NCBI GenBank assembly: GCA_002335115.1
Contig: DDCR01000048.1
Coordinates: forward strand, 1 to 37,854
Direction: 5' to 3'
Length of the DNA: 37,854 bases
Origin: Oceanospirillaceae bacterium UBA2001
Lineage (GTDB): Bacteria > Pseudomonadota > Gammaproteobacteria > Pseudomonadales > Balneatricaceae
The position numbers and the translations under genes were made by a program. A model generated the notes under the pieces. It was not told the DNA's origin. It made no database searches and worked only from the letters and a program-made list of their open reading frames with translations. Positions within the stretch are counted from its first letter, which is position 1. The number at the start of each line of letters is the position of its first letter. Positions 9,175-17,328 of the stretch are shown one piece after another.

Positions 9175-9534
9175 ATGCCAGATAATAAGCCCCGTGGCAT
9201 AAAACGCCTTGTCAAAGCTTTTGGTTACTCATGGCAGGGGCTATGCTTCGCGTGGCGCAATGAAATCGCTTTTCAACAAGAAAGCTGGGCTCTACTGGTG
9301 ATGTTGCCTTTGGCATTATGGCTGCCTGAGACCCGCTTAGAGAGTGCCATATTAATTATCAGTGTGTTGGTGGTGCTGATAACAGAACTTGTTAATACTG
9401 CCATCGAAGCCGCTATAGATCGCCATGGTGATGAACGTCATCATTGGTCCGCTGTGGCCAAAGACGTGGCCTCTGCTGCAGTTCTAATTGCCTTAATACA
9501 GTGTGCCTTAGTTTGGGCCTTGGTGTTATTTTAA
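9175..9534 (+). CDS. dgkA: Diacylglycerol kinase (prokaryotic, three-helix)
   Basis: DgkA phosphorylates diacylglycerol, left over from phosphoglycerol transfer to envelope glycans, to phosphatidate. The protein is 119 aa (E. coli 122), with an N-terminal amphipathic part and three hydrophobic helices (about 37-50, 56-72 and 97-118). The signature ITELVNTAIEAAIDRHG gives Glu71, Asn74 and Glu78, matching Glu69, Asn72 and Glu76 of E. coli. AVAKDVASAAV carries Lys96 and Asp97. It begins directly after the msbA stop with no spacer, implying translational coupling, and converges on the glycosyltransferase gene eight bases on, with no evident terminator. Confidence 0.96.
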   Translation: MPDNKPRGIKRLVKAFGYSWQGLCFAWRNEIAFQQESWALLVMLPLALWLPETRLESAILIISVLVVLITELVNTAIEAAIDRHGDERHHWSAVAKDVASAAVLIALIQCALVWALVLF

Positions 9535-9542
9535 GTTTTTCC

Positions 9543-10592
9543 CTAAGTTGGCATCACATACTGTTTTAACATGGCCGCAATTTGCTGACGCACCACAGAC
9601 GGGCTATATTGGTCGCGGGCAGTTGTATAGGCGGCCTCACACATGGACTGATAATCCTCAGCTTTCAAAGTCAGTGCTTGGGCCAATGAATCCGCCAAAC
9701 TTTCAGCATTAATTTCACACAATAAGCCATTTTCTCGATGTGCAATAATACCTTGTGGGCCGCCGCAGCGGGTGGCCACTACAAGGCGTTTTCGAGCCAT
9801 GGCCTCAATCACCACCATACCAAAGGTTTCGTTGCGAGAGGGCAGGCAAAAAATGTCCATCGCGTCAATGAAATCATCTCGATCGTGATTGCTAACCCAA
9901 TCTAAACGCTGGGTAATAGCCTCTAAATCAAATCGTTTAATCCATTTATTGACTTTACCATGCCAGCGGCCCTTTCCTGCAATCACTAATTTAAATTTAA
10001 TATTTCGACGCCGCAAAATAGCCGCAGCTTGTAATAAAATGTCTTGGCCTTTGGTACGCCGCAAGATGCCCATTGTGGCAATCACCGGTGTGGCTTGAAG
10101 TGGGCGAAAGTTGGGTTCGATCGGATTCAATTCAACCAAGTTGGGAATCACCACTAAGGGGCCTGTATAACCCTGCTGACGGGCAAACTCAGCTAATACA
10201 GGTGATACGCAAACTAACACATCAGCAGCTTTGATGCCCAGCGCAGTGTAGCTGTGTAAAATCAGGATCAGTTGACAATGAGTGGGCAGAGCGGCGCGGA
10301 CCAGTTCAGCATCAATGGGTTTGTGCACAATCACAAGATCAGTATTTTGCTGAATAAATAGGCCCCTGAGTCGGCTAACTGCTATGGTTTTTAAGAGGGG
10401 TAAGCGAGTGCGGGGATAATCGAGAGTCAAATAATCGAGGCTTCGTTGCTCTAATAACGCTTTTAATTGTGCTCCAGGGCGTATGATAGAAGTGACTTGG
10501 TGGCCTAATTGGCGTAAATTATCACTGTAATGTAGAAAGGTCTGTTTAGGCCCGCCTAAGTCTTTACCGGATATCAGGTTGACGATCTTCAT
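9543..10592 (-). CDS. Glycosyltransferase family 4 protein
   Basis: This is a GT-B-fold retaining glycosyltransferase, probably acting on lipooligosaccharide core or another surface glycan; the sugar and acceptor cannot be told. It is 349 aa from ATG 10592. A GTG at 10607 would add five residues. The N-terminus MKIVNLISGKDLGGPKQTF has the glycine-rich acceptor-side loop. The C-terminal half has IATMGILRRTKGQDILLQA, FKLVIAGKGR and the EX7E signature ETFGMVVIEAMARKR, then VATRCGGPQGII for nucleotide-sugar binding. It is divergent from waaA and convergent with dgkA, which argues for an LPS-related role. Its single-gene minus-strand insertion between plus-strand LPS genes is somewhat odd. Confidence 0.88.
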   Translation of the reverse strand: MKIVNLISGKDLGGPKQTFLHYSDNLRQLGHQVTSIIRPGAQLKALLEQRSLDYLTLDYPRTRLPLLKTIAVSRLRGLFIQQNTDLVIVHKPIDAELVRAALPTHCQLILILHSYTALGIKAADVLVCVSPVLAEFARQQGYTGPLVVIPNLVELNPIEPNFRPLQATPVIATMGILRRTKGQDILLQAAAILRRRNIKFKLVIAGKGRWHGKVNKWIKRFDLEAITQRLDWVSNHDRDDFIDAMDIFCLPSRNETFGMVVIEAMARKRLVVATRCGGPQGIIAHRENGLLCEINAESLADSLAQALTLKAEDYQSMCEAAYTTARDQYSPSVVRQQIAAMLKQYVMPT

Positions 10593-10658
10593 TGTTGTCG
10601 GCGTCACTAAGAATAAGAGTTATTATTAGTTTAACAAATAAAAGGTTTTTTTGTACCC

Positions 10659-11984
10659 GTGGCTCTCTTCGTTTATACCTGTTTATCCTACCTGGTGTTA
10701 CCTTTTGGGGTTGCATTTCATCTGCTATTTGTTTGGCGCCGTGCTGAATTTCGGCGGGGTTTCTGGCAACGGTATGGATGGTTGCCGCAAAAGCAGCATC
10801 ACCCTGTGTTAGTGCATGCGTCTAGTGTGGGTGAGCTCAATGCAATTGCCCCCCTCATTACAGCCATTATTAGTGATCTCAAACTTCCAGTCTTGGTCAC
10901 AACCACGAGTGTTACAGGACAAACCCGCTGTCAGCAGCTATTTTCAGATAACGAACGAGTCAGTTGTGGTTATCTGCCAGTCGATATTGGCTTGGCTAAT
11001 TGGCTGATGTTGCGACGGGTCAAGCCAAGAGCCGTGTTATTGGTGGAAACGGAGCTATGGCCCAATCTAATCGCCACCTGCGCGGCCCAAAAAATACCTA
11101 CGTTGTTGGTCAATGGGCGCATGTCGGCAAGGTCTGCTAAAGCCTACGTTCGCTGGCCATGGTTAGTGGGACCCATGCTGCAAAAGCTCACTCATCTTTT
11201 GGTACAAGATCAAACCACGGCACAACGGTTTATAGAGCTAGGCGCACAGGCTGATTCCGTGTCAGTGCTGGGCAGCTTGAAATATGATTTAGTCATAGAG
11301 GATAGTGACCTAAATAACTTAGGTGCTTTGGTAAGTCATTGGGTACCCAATGGCTTGTGCTGGGTATGTGGCAGTACCCGCAGTGGCGAAGAAGTGAGTT
11401 TATTGCGGGCTTGGGCACAGTTGCCAGAACCCGTTGAGGGTACATTAGTGCTAGTGCCAAGGCACCCAAAGCGATTTGAAGAGGTTGCCGACCTATGTCA
11501 GCAGTCAGGCCTGCCTTGGTTAAAGTACAGTCAGTTAAAGCCCCAGCTAAACCAAGCAAATGGTATTGCAGCAGATGTAGATGTTGATACTTATAACGCT
11601 CACCCACGGCGCGTACTATTAATCGATACCATGGGTTTGCTGATGCATTTTTACCACCGAGCAGATGTGGTTTTTGTGGGTGGCAGCTTGGCTGATACAG
11701 GGGGACACAACCCCCTAGAGGCGGCCGCTTTAGGCAAACCTGTACTGATGGGCCCTAATTGTTTCAACTTCACCCAAGTGTGTGACCAACTCGAACAAGT
11801 GCACGCCTTAAGAGTCACCACCAAGGCGAGTTTGCTGGCTGATATTACTGAGTTACTCACGAATCCACTGCTAAGAAGTTCCATGGGTGCAGCAGGTGCG
11901 GCGCTGGTAAAGAAAGAAAGGGGTGCGCTTAAACGCCACTTGTCGATTCTAGAAGAGACTTTGGAACAGGCCTTAAATCAGTGA
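10659..11984 (+). CDS. waaA: 3-deoxy-D-manno-octulosonic acid transferase (Kdo transferase)
   Basis: WaaA (KdtA, GT30) adds Kdo from CMP-Kdo to lipid IVA at the cytoplasmic face of the inner membrane. The protein is 441 aa (E. coli 425). It has an N-terminal anchor (about 2-25), then HASSVGELNAIAPL with the conserved Ser-Val-Gly-Glu, TTTSVTGQ, YLPVDI, LLVETELWPNLI and LLVNGRMSARS. The donor half has LVPRHPKRFEEV and FVGGSLADTGGHNPLEAAAL. The start is GTG 10659, since no in-frame ATG exists nearby; AAAGG at 10641-10645 is 13 bases away, rather far. Its stop overlaps the thiP GTG by four bases. Confidence 0.95.
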   Translation: MALFVYTCLSYLVLPFGVAFHLLFVWRRAEFRRGFWQRYGWLPQKQHHPVLVHASSVGELNAIAPLITAIISDLKLPVLVTTTSVTGQTRCQQLFSDNERVSCGYLPVDIGLANWLMLRRVKPRAVLLVETELWPNLIATCAAQKIPTLLVNGRMSARSAKAYVRWPWLVGPMLQKLTHLLVQDQTTAQRFIELGAQADSVSVLGSLKYDLVIEDSDLNNLGALVSHWVPNGLCWVCGSTRSGEEVSLLRAWAQLPEPVEGTLVLVPRHPKRFEEVADLCQQSGLPWLKYSQLKPQLNQANGIAADVDVDTYNAHPRRVLLIDTMGLLMHFYHRADVVFVGGSLADTGGHNPLEAAALGKPVLMGPNCFNFTQVCDQLEQVHALRVTTKASLLADITELLTNPLLRSSMGAAGAALVKKERGALKRHLSILEETLEQALNQ

Positions 11985-13594
11985 GACAAAGACGGTCACC
12001 CAGGCGTTGGTTTTGGTTTAGTAGTATTAGCTTTGCGCTGGTACTTTTGCCCCTACTGCTGGCTATGGTGGCCTTTTCATCTTATCTAAGCCAAGCTCAG
12101 TGGCTTGCGTATGTGATGGACACCTACACTTGGCGGGTGGTTTGGTTTTCTTGGTGGCAGGCCTGTTTGTCGACTGTTATCAGTTTGTTGGCGGCCGTGC
12201 TGGTGGCTCGTGCCCTAGCTCGCAGACAAGCTTTTGTCGGTCGCTGGCTTCTATTACGTTGCTTTAGTGTGGCCTTGGTTGTGCCCAGCATTATTGCAGT
12301 GTTTGGCATTGTTTTAATGCATGGTAAATACGGTTATTTCAATCAGTTATGGACATGGTTGGGAGGCGATCCACAAAGCTATGTCTATGGTTTAAAGGGT
12401 ATTCTCTTAGCCCATGTGTTCTTTAATTTACCCTTAGCCACACGCATTTTGCTGCAACGCTTCGATGCAATAAACCCTGAAGCATGGCGTTTATCAAGTC
12501 AGTTAGGGATGACGTCAATGGACCTTTGGCGCCACATTGAGTGGCCGCATATCAAAGGCGTATTACCCCAGTTAGGCGCACTTGTGTTCGCCCTGTGCTT
12601 TACCAGCTTTGCCATTGTCATGACCTTAGGTGGTGGGCCAAAAGCGACCACCATCGAAGTGGCTATATTTCAAGCCATACGCTTTGATTTTGATCTGGCT
12701 AAGGCCGTTTACCTTAGTCTACTACAGATGTTTTTTTGCGGCTTTATTTTGTGGGTCGGTTTGCGTCTCGGTAAGCCTATTGATGTTTTTGTCAGTCTTG
12801 AAGTATCAGTTAAAAATATGCGGCCAGATCGCAAGTCCTTACTGGGTATTATGGCGGATACATTAGTGCTGCTTTTGGCGACCTTATTGGTCTTGTTACC
12901 CTTGATGGCAGTCGTCATTGCCGGTATTAACACCGCTTGGGTCGATGTTTTGCTTGATCTGGGTTTATGGCAGGCTTTTAGTAACAGTTTGTGGGTGGCT
13001 TTCAGTTCGGCCCTACTGAGTTTACTGATGGCCTCAGGATTGCTGCTAGCTCAGCGGCATTGGCGCCGGCGTTTTGCCAATGCTGCAATGGGGGTGGAGT
13101 GGATGGGCTCAATCATTTTGGTGGTACCGCCCCTGGTCTTAGCCACGGGACTGTTTATTGGGTTGAGCCCTCACGTCAATGTGTTTGCGATTAACTTGTA
13201 TATTGTGGTGCTGGTGAACGCTTTGATGGGACTGCCCTATATATTAAGAGTGTTGTCGGTAGCTTATTTAAAAATTGCTCGAGATTATGACCGCCTGTGC
13301 AGTAGTTTAGATGTCCAAGGCTGGCATCGACTCCGCCTTGTAGAGTGGCCTATTTTACGTAAGCCCATCGGTCTAGCTTTGGCATTAGTGGCGGCCATGT
13401 CAGCTGGAGATTTGGGTGTGGTTGCGTTATTTGGTAGTCCGGATATACAAACCTTACCTTTACTAATGTATCAGCGTCTGGGCAGCTACCAAAGTGATGC
13501 TGCGGGAGTCACAGCAATGGTTTTGTTGGGCTTGTGTTTAGCAATATTTGTAGTTTTAGAACGTTTATTGGGAGGCTCTGGTGATTCAGTTTAA
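11981..13594 (+). CDS. thiP: Thiamine-type ABC transporter permease
   Basis: This is an inner-membrane permease of 537 aa (E. coli ThiP 536) with two fused six-helix-like halves. Each has an EAA loop: NPEAWRLSSQLGMTSMDLW near 165 and RDYDRLCSSLDVQGWHRL near 430. The fused-permease form is shared with iron(III) transporters of the FbpB/SfuB type. The thiamine call rests on total length and on the downstream ATPase, which is clearly ThiQ-like. Start is GTG 11981, overlapping the waaA stop as GTGA; the end overlaps thiQ by 14 bases. No periplasmic binding protein (ThiB/TbpA) gene is in the window, so it must be encoded elsewhere or be missing. Confidence 0.85.
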   Translation: MRQRRSPRRWFWFSSISFALVLLPLLLAMVAFSSYLSQAQWLAYVMDTYTWRVVWFSWWQACLSTVISLLAAVLVARALARRQAFVGRWLLLRCFSVALVVPSIIAVFGIVLMHGKYGYFNQLWTWLGGDPQSYVYGLKGILLAHVFFNLPLATRILLQRFDAINPEAWRLSSQLGMTSMDLWRHIEWPHIKGVLPQLGALVFALCFTSFAIVMTLGGGPKATTIEVAIFQAIRFDFDLAKAVYLSLLQMFFCGFILWVGLRLGKPIDVFVSLEVSVKNMRPDRKSLLGIMADTLVLLLATLLVLLPLMAVVIAGINTAWVDVLLDLGLWQAFSNSLWVAFSSALLSLLMASGLLLAQRHWRRRFANAAMGVEWMGSIILVVPPLVLATGLFIGLSPHVNVFAINLYIVVLVNALMGLPYILRVLSVAYLKIARDYDRLCSSLDVQGWHRLRLVEWPILRKPIGLALALVAAMSAGDLGVVALFGSPDIQTLPLLMYQRLGSYQSDAAGVTAMVLLGLCLAIFVVLERLLGGSGDSV

Positions 13595-14288
13595 GCAGGT
13601 CATTTGTCGTTTAGGGGATCAGCAGTTTTGTTTCAATGTGCAAATACCTGTGGGCCAAGTGGTGGCTATTATGGGATCGAGTGGCGCGGGCAAATCGACC
13701 TTACTTAATTTGCTGGCTGGATTTATTCAACCCCAATCTGACAGTGCGCAAATTTTGCTTAATGGACAACGTGTTGACCAACTTGAACCATCCCAAAGGC
13801 CGGTCACGAGTTTGTTTCAAGAGCACAATTTATTCGCTCACATGTCGGTGTTTAACAACTTAGCTTTGGGAATCCGTGCGAGTTTGAAACTTACAATAGA
13901 CGAAACAGCCCAAGTGGAAACTGCTCTGGTTCAAGTGGGGTTAAAAGGTCTGGGTGCGCGCTTACCTAAACAACTTTCAGGTGGACAGCGCCAACGGGTC
14001 GCATTGGGCCGAGCTTTAGTCAGGCGTAAACCGCTGTTATTATTAGACGAACCCTTTAGTGCATTAGATCCCGCCTTAAGGCAAGAAATGGCGACTTTGG
14101 TGAAGCGTCTTAGTGAGCAGCACCAACTGACGGTGTTGTTGGTTACCCATGAGCCCAAAGATGTATTGAAACTCGCCGAAACTGTGGTTTTTATTGCTAA
14201 TGGAGGCGTACACTGGCAAGGTTCCAGTCAAGACTTTTTGCACCAAAAAGATAATCATATCAAAGCCTATTTAGGTCAAAGCTGCTAA
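13581..14288 (+). CDS. thiQ: Thiamine-type ABC transporter ATP-binding protein
   Basis: This is the ATPase energising ThiP, 235 aa (E. coli ThiQ 232). Walker A is GSSGAGKST with Lys38. SQRPVTSLFQEHNLFAHMSV matches the distinctive ThiQ Q-loop region. The signature is LSGGQRQRVALGRAL, and Walker B plus D-loop is LLLLDEPFSALDPALRQEM, almost identical to E. coli ThiQ as I recall it. The H-loop is VTHEPKDVLKLAE. There is no C-terminal regulatory domain, also typical of ThiQ. The start is GTG 13581 inside the thiP end, so translation is probably coupled. The next gene starts 32 bases later. Confidence 0.9.
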   Translation: MIQFKQVICRLGDQQFCFNVQIPVGQVVAIMGSSGAGKSTLLNLLAGFIQPQSDSAQILLNGQRVDQLEPSQRPVTSLFQEHNLFAHMSVFNNLALGIRASLKLTIDETAQVETALVQVGLKGLGARLPKQLSGGQRQRVALGRALVRRKPLLLLDEPFSALDPALRQEMATLVKRLSEQHQLTVLLVTHEPKDVLKLAETVVFIANGGVHWQGSSQDFLHQKDNHIKAYLGQSC

Positions 14289-14320
14289 TCTCAACCTATT
14301 GTTACAAGATGATGTAAATT

Positions 14321-15805
14321 ATGCCAACGACTAACGCTGCATTCTCACCTAACCATAGGGTTGGGCCACTTCCAAAACCGCCACAGCAAGAGGCACAAGA
14401 CGCTCATGTACTCATTATTGGTGCTGGTATTTCGGGTCTAGCAAGTGCTTGGTTTTTGCAGCAACAAGGTTTTTCTGTGACGGTATTGGAAGCAGCAAAT
14501 CAGGTAGGTGGTAACCTTCAAACAGTAAAGAAATATGGCTGTCAGTGGGAACGTGGCCCCAATTCTTTTATCAATAATCGTCTGGCTATGGCTCAGTTAA
14601 TCGAGCAGGCAGGGCTAAAACCCCACCTTGTGCGAGCTAATCAAGCAGCTCACAGACGCTTTATTGGTAAAAAAGGCCGTGTGTTAGCCTTGCCTACGGG
14701 CATTATTGATGCTTTAACCAGTCGGGTGCTGAGTATTACTGGAAAATTGAGACTGTTGATGGAGCCATTTATTGGCAAAGCCACGCAAGAAGAGAGTATT
14801 GCCGAACACGTTAAACGTCGGTTAGGCCATGAAATGCTCGATTGGCTCGTAGATCCGTTTATCTCTGGCGTATTTGCTGGCAATCCAGATAGGCTCTCGG
14901 TGCGCGCTGCAGTGCCAAAGATTTATGCCCTAGAGGTAGAATATGGTTCTATGATACTCGGTGGTGTGGCAAAAATGAAAGCCAAGTCACGCCATAAAAA
15001 GCTGCAACAACAACAAGGCATTGAGCCCTTAGATGCAGCTATGATGAGTTTTTCTGGGGGCCTACACCAACTTCCAGAGGTATTAGCTCAGCAACTTGGA
15101 CCTGCGGTCGAGCTCAATGCTCAAGTGGATAGTTTGACCTATAGCCCCGAGTTTGGCTATCAAGCCAGGTCAGGCGATCAAATTTGGCAAGCTTCACAGG
15201 TCGTTTTAGCTGTTCCAGCGCCTCAGGTGGCTCGTTTAATAGACGATTTAGCAACCAAAGATGAACCCTTGCTTGCTCGAGCAAAGGAATTTTTACAGGA
15301 TATTAATTACCCTGCTGTAGCCAGCATCACTATGGCCTTTGAAAAGCATCAAATTAAACATGCCCTTGATGGTTTTGGCTGTTTGTTGCCCACTAAAGAG
15401 AATAAGCAGACCTTAGGTGTCTTATTTCCTTCGAGTATTTTTTCTGAGCGTTGCCCAGCAGACCAGCATCTGCTCACCATTTTTATTGGCGGTGGTCGGG
15501 GACAACAGGCCATGACTTTAACGCCGCAACAAAGGGCAGAATTGGTAGTGAGTGAGTTATCTCCATACCTTGGCATAAAGGGACAACCCCTATGGCACGA
15601 GGAAAGTTTATGGCCCAAAGCTATTCCACAATATGACTTGGGCCATTTGCATAAGGTGGCGCTTGTCGATGAGGTGCTTAGTCAGTTCCCCGGTTTGCAT
15701 ATGCGCAGTAATTGGCGTGATGGAGTGGCTTTAGGTGATTGCGTCGAAAATGCCTTAGTGTTGGCCCAAACCATGAGCCAAGAGATGGTTTGGGATAAAA
15801 CATAG
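14321..15805 (+). CDS. hemY: Protoporphyrinogen oxidase, oxygen-dependent HemY type
   Basis: This FAD enzyme oxidises protoporphyrinogen IX to protoporphyrin IX (or coproporphyrinogen to coproporphyrin in the Gram-positive route). It has 494 aa, a length typical of HemY/PPOX. A 29-residue N-terminal extension precedes the dinucleotide-binding loop IIGAGISGLASAW (Gly34, 36, 39), followed by VLEAANQVGGNLQT and WERGPNSFINN, both characteristic of the family. The C-terminal FAD signature is NWRDGVALGDCVENA. It lies between thiQ and nudF, with no other haem gene in the window. Many gammaproteobacteria use HemG or HemJ for this step. A different FAD amine oxidase is possible but less likely. Confidence 0.85.
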   Translation: MPTTNAAFSPNHRVGPLPKPPQQEAQDAHVLIIGAGISGLASAWFLQQQGFSVTVLEAANQVGGNLQTVKKYGCQWERGPNSFINNRLAMAQLIEQAGLKPHLVRANQAAHRRFIGKKGRVLALPTGIIDALTSRVLSITGKLRLLMEPFIGKATQEESIAEHVKRRLGHEMLDWLVDPFISGVFAGNPDRLSVRAAVPKIYALEVEYGSMILGGVAKMKAKSRHKKLQQQQGIEPLDAAMMSFSGGLHQLPEVLAQQLGPAVELNAQVDSLTYSPEFGYQARSGDQIWQASQVVLAVPAPQVARLIDDLATKDEPLLARAKEFLQDINYPAVASITMAFEKHQIKHALDGFGCLLPTKENKQTLGVLFPSSIFSERCPADQHLLTIFIGGGRGQQAMTLTPQQRAELVVSELSPYLGIKGQPLWHEESLWPKAIPQYDLGHLHKVALVDEVLSQFPGLHMRSNWRDGVALGDCVENALVLAQTMSQEMVWDKT

Positions 15806-15819
15806 GACTGATATAAACT

Positions 15820-16443
15820 ATGCATAAACCTACATTCAAACGTCCAGACGTGCGTATTGGGCATCAAGAAACTGTGTACCATGGTTTTTATCAAGTACTT
15901 AAGCTCAAACTGCAGCATCGTTTATTCAAGGGTGGCTGGAGCAAAGAGCTGCAACGCGAGTTAGTGGTGCGTTTACCAGCAGTCGCGGTGCTGATGTACG
16001 ACGCCAAAACAGATCAGGTGGTTTTAATTGAACAGTTTCGGGTGGGGGGTATGGCCCATGAGAATGGGCCTTGGCAGCTGGAAATGGTGGCAGGCATGAT
16101 TGATACCCAAGAAACTTCTGAACAAGTGGCGGTTAGGGAATGTAAGGAAGAGTCGGGCGCTGTTATTGCTCAAAGGGACCTCGAGCTTGTGTGTAAATAC
16201 CTAGTCACACCAGGCGGTAGTAACGAGAGTTTAGCTATCTATTGTGCTCCAGTGGATGCCAGTCAGATCGCTGGCATACATGGGCTACCCACTGAAGGTG
16301 AAGACATTAAAGTACAGGTCATCAATCGGCCAGATCTATGGCACATGTTAGAGCAAGGGCAGTTGACCAACGCCGCCACTATTATTGCCACTCAGTGGTT
16401 GCAGATACATTACCCCCGACTTCAAGGCCAGTGGCGCAGTTAA
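15820..16443 (+). CDS. nudF: ADP-ribose pyrophosphatase (Nudix hydrolase)
   Basis: NudF cleaves ADP-ribose to AMP and ribose 5-phosphate. The protein is 207 aa (E. coli 209). The Nudix box is complete: Gly92, Glu98, Arg106, Glu107, Glu110, Glu111 and Gly113 in GMIDTQETSEQVAVRECKEE plus SG. LIEQFRVG and LVTPGGSNE are further ADP-ribose-type segments. The stop codon shares one base with the cpdA ATG (TAATG), implying coupling. In E. coli nudF, yqiB, cpdA, yqiA and parE are neighbours in that order; here yqiB and yqiA are absent. Confidence 0.94.
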   Translation: MHKPTFKRPDVRIGHQETVYHGFYQVLKLKLQHRLFKGGWSKELQRELVVRLPAVAVLMYDAKTDQVVLIEQFRVGGMAHENGPWQLEMVAGMIDTQETSEQVAVRECKEESGAVIAQRDLELVCKYLVTPGGSNESLAIYCAPVDASQIAGIHGLPTEGEDIKVQVINRPDLWHMLEQGQLTNAATIIATQWLQIHYPRLQGQWRS

Positions 16444-17201
16444 TGAGTTTGCACATCGCACAAATCACTGATTGCCATCTACAAGCCCATGCGTCGAGCC
16501 AATACAAAGGTGTTGATGCAGATGCTCATTTAGATCAATGCCTGACTTGGTTGCAGCAAAATGCGCAAGTGGATCTACTCGTGCTGACGGGAGATTTAGG
16601 CCATTTTGGCAGTGCAACGGCTTATCAGCGATTGCAGAAAAAGCTCAGTGGCTTGGCATATCCATGCATTTGGTTGGCGGGTAACCATGACCACTGTGAA
16701 ACCATGCAACAGATTTCCGGTCAGCCAGTGGAAGAACTGAGGGTGTTAGATTATGACCACTGGAGGTTGCTTATACTCAATACGACAGATGCGCCTGATG
16801 GTCATGGGGGTGGCAGCATTGCTCGCCATCAGATGGCACAAATGAAGCCCCTGCTAGAAGTGGCTGCTGGGCGATCTGTGTGTGTATTTATGCACCATAA
16901 TGCAGTACCTGTTCATTCTTTATGGCAAGACGATATCATGCTGGGTAACGCTCAAGAGTTTACTCGTTTGATTGCATCCAACCCTCAAGTGAAGGCTGTT
17001 ATATGTGGTCATGTGCATCAACAACTTGACCGTTTTGTGGGTGCTACGCGATTTCTTGCCACCCCTTCAAGTGCCGTACAGTTTGCCTGCCAACAACAAA
17101 CATTTAAGGTGCAAGAGGAATTAGGCCCGGGTCTTCGGTTGCTTAACCTTTTAAAAGATGGCCAAGTCAATACTAAAATACAACGCCTACCCAAGCTCTA
17201 A
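16443..17201 (+). CDS. cpdA: 3',5'-cyclic-AMP phosphodiesterase
   Basis: CpdA is a cytosolic class III phosphodiesterase that lowers cAMP. The start is ATG 16443, overlapping the nudF stop; the frame stays open 35 codons upstream, but that part reads through nudF and has no family character. The product is 252 aa (E. coli 275). Metal-binding motifs are in order: QITDCHL (Asp10, His12), LTGDLGHFG, GNHDHC, MHHNAVPV and CGHVHQQLD. Neighbouring nudF and parE support the assignment. A generic metallophosphatase is the only alternative. Confidence 0.92.
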   Translation: MSLHIAQITDCHLQAHASSQYKGVDADAHLDQCLTWLQQNAQVDLLVLTGDLGHFGSATAYQRLQKKLSGLAYPCIWLAGNHDHCETMQQISGQPVEELRVLDYDHWRLLILNTTDAPDGHGGGSIARHQMAQMKPLLEVAAGRSVCVFMHHNAVPVHSLWQDDIMLGNAQEFTRLIASNPQVKAVICGHVHQQLDRFVGATRFLATPSSAVQFACQQQTFKVQEELGPGLRLLNLLKDGQVNTKIQRLPKL

Positions 17202-17261
17202 AACAGCAAATTTTGCATCTAAGGGCAAAACGTCTGGGCAGTGAAGCATTTTCTGCTATTA

Positions 17262-17289
17262 TTGCTCATTGGCGATCAAATGCTATTTA
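17262..17289 (+). promoter_or_regulatory. Candidate sigma-70 promoter for parE
   Basis: TTGCTC (17262-17267) and TATTTA (17284-17289) have a 16-base spacer within the 127-base cpdA-parE gap. The start of parE is 40 bases downstream of the -10. Both boxes are imperfect. Confidence 0.3.
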
Positions 17290-17328
17290 TTGCTAACTCT
17301 AAAACCACACTATCGGTAACGTAACTCC

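Noticed and set aside
11293..11607. 104-codon minus-strand open frame inside waaA
   Set aside because: Antisense to conserved Kdo-transferase sequence, with no recognisable motif.
12630..12866. Extra open frames inside thiP
   Set aside because: Other-frame shadows of a conserved permease; no support.
16338..16442. Upstream extension of cpdA by 35 codons
   Set aside because: It reads through nudF in another frame, encodes Arg/His-rich sequence unlike the family, and a good start exists at 16443 overlapping the nudF stop.
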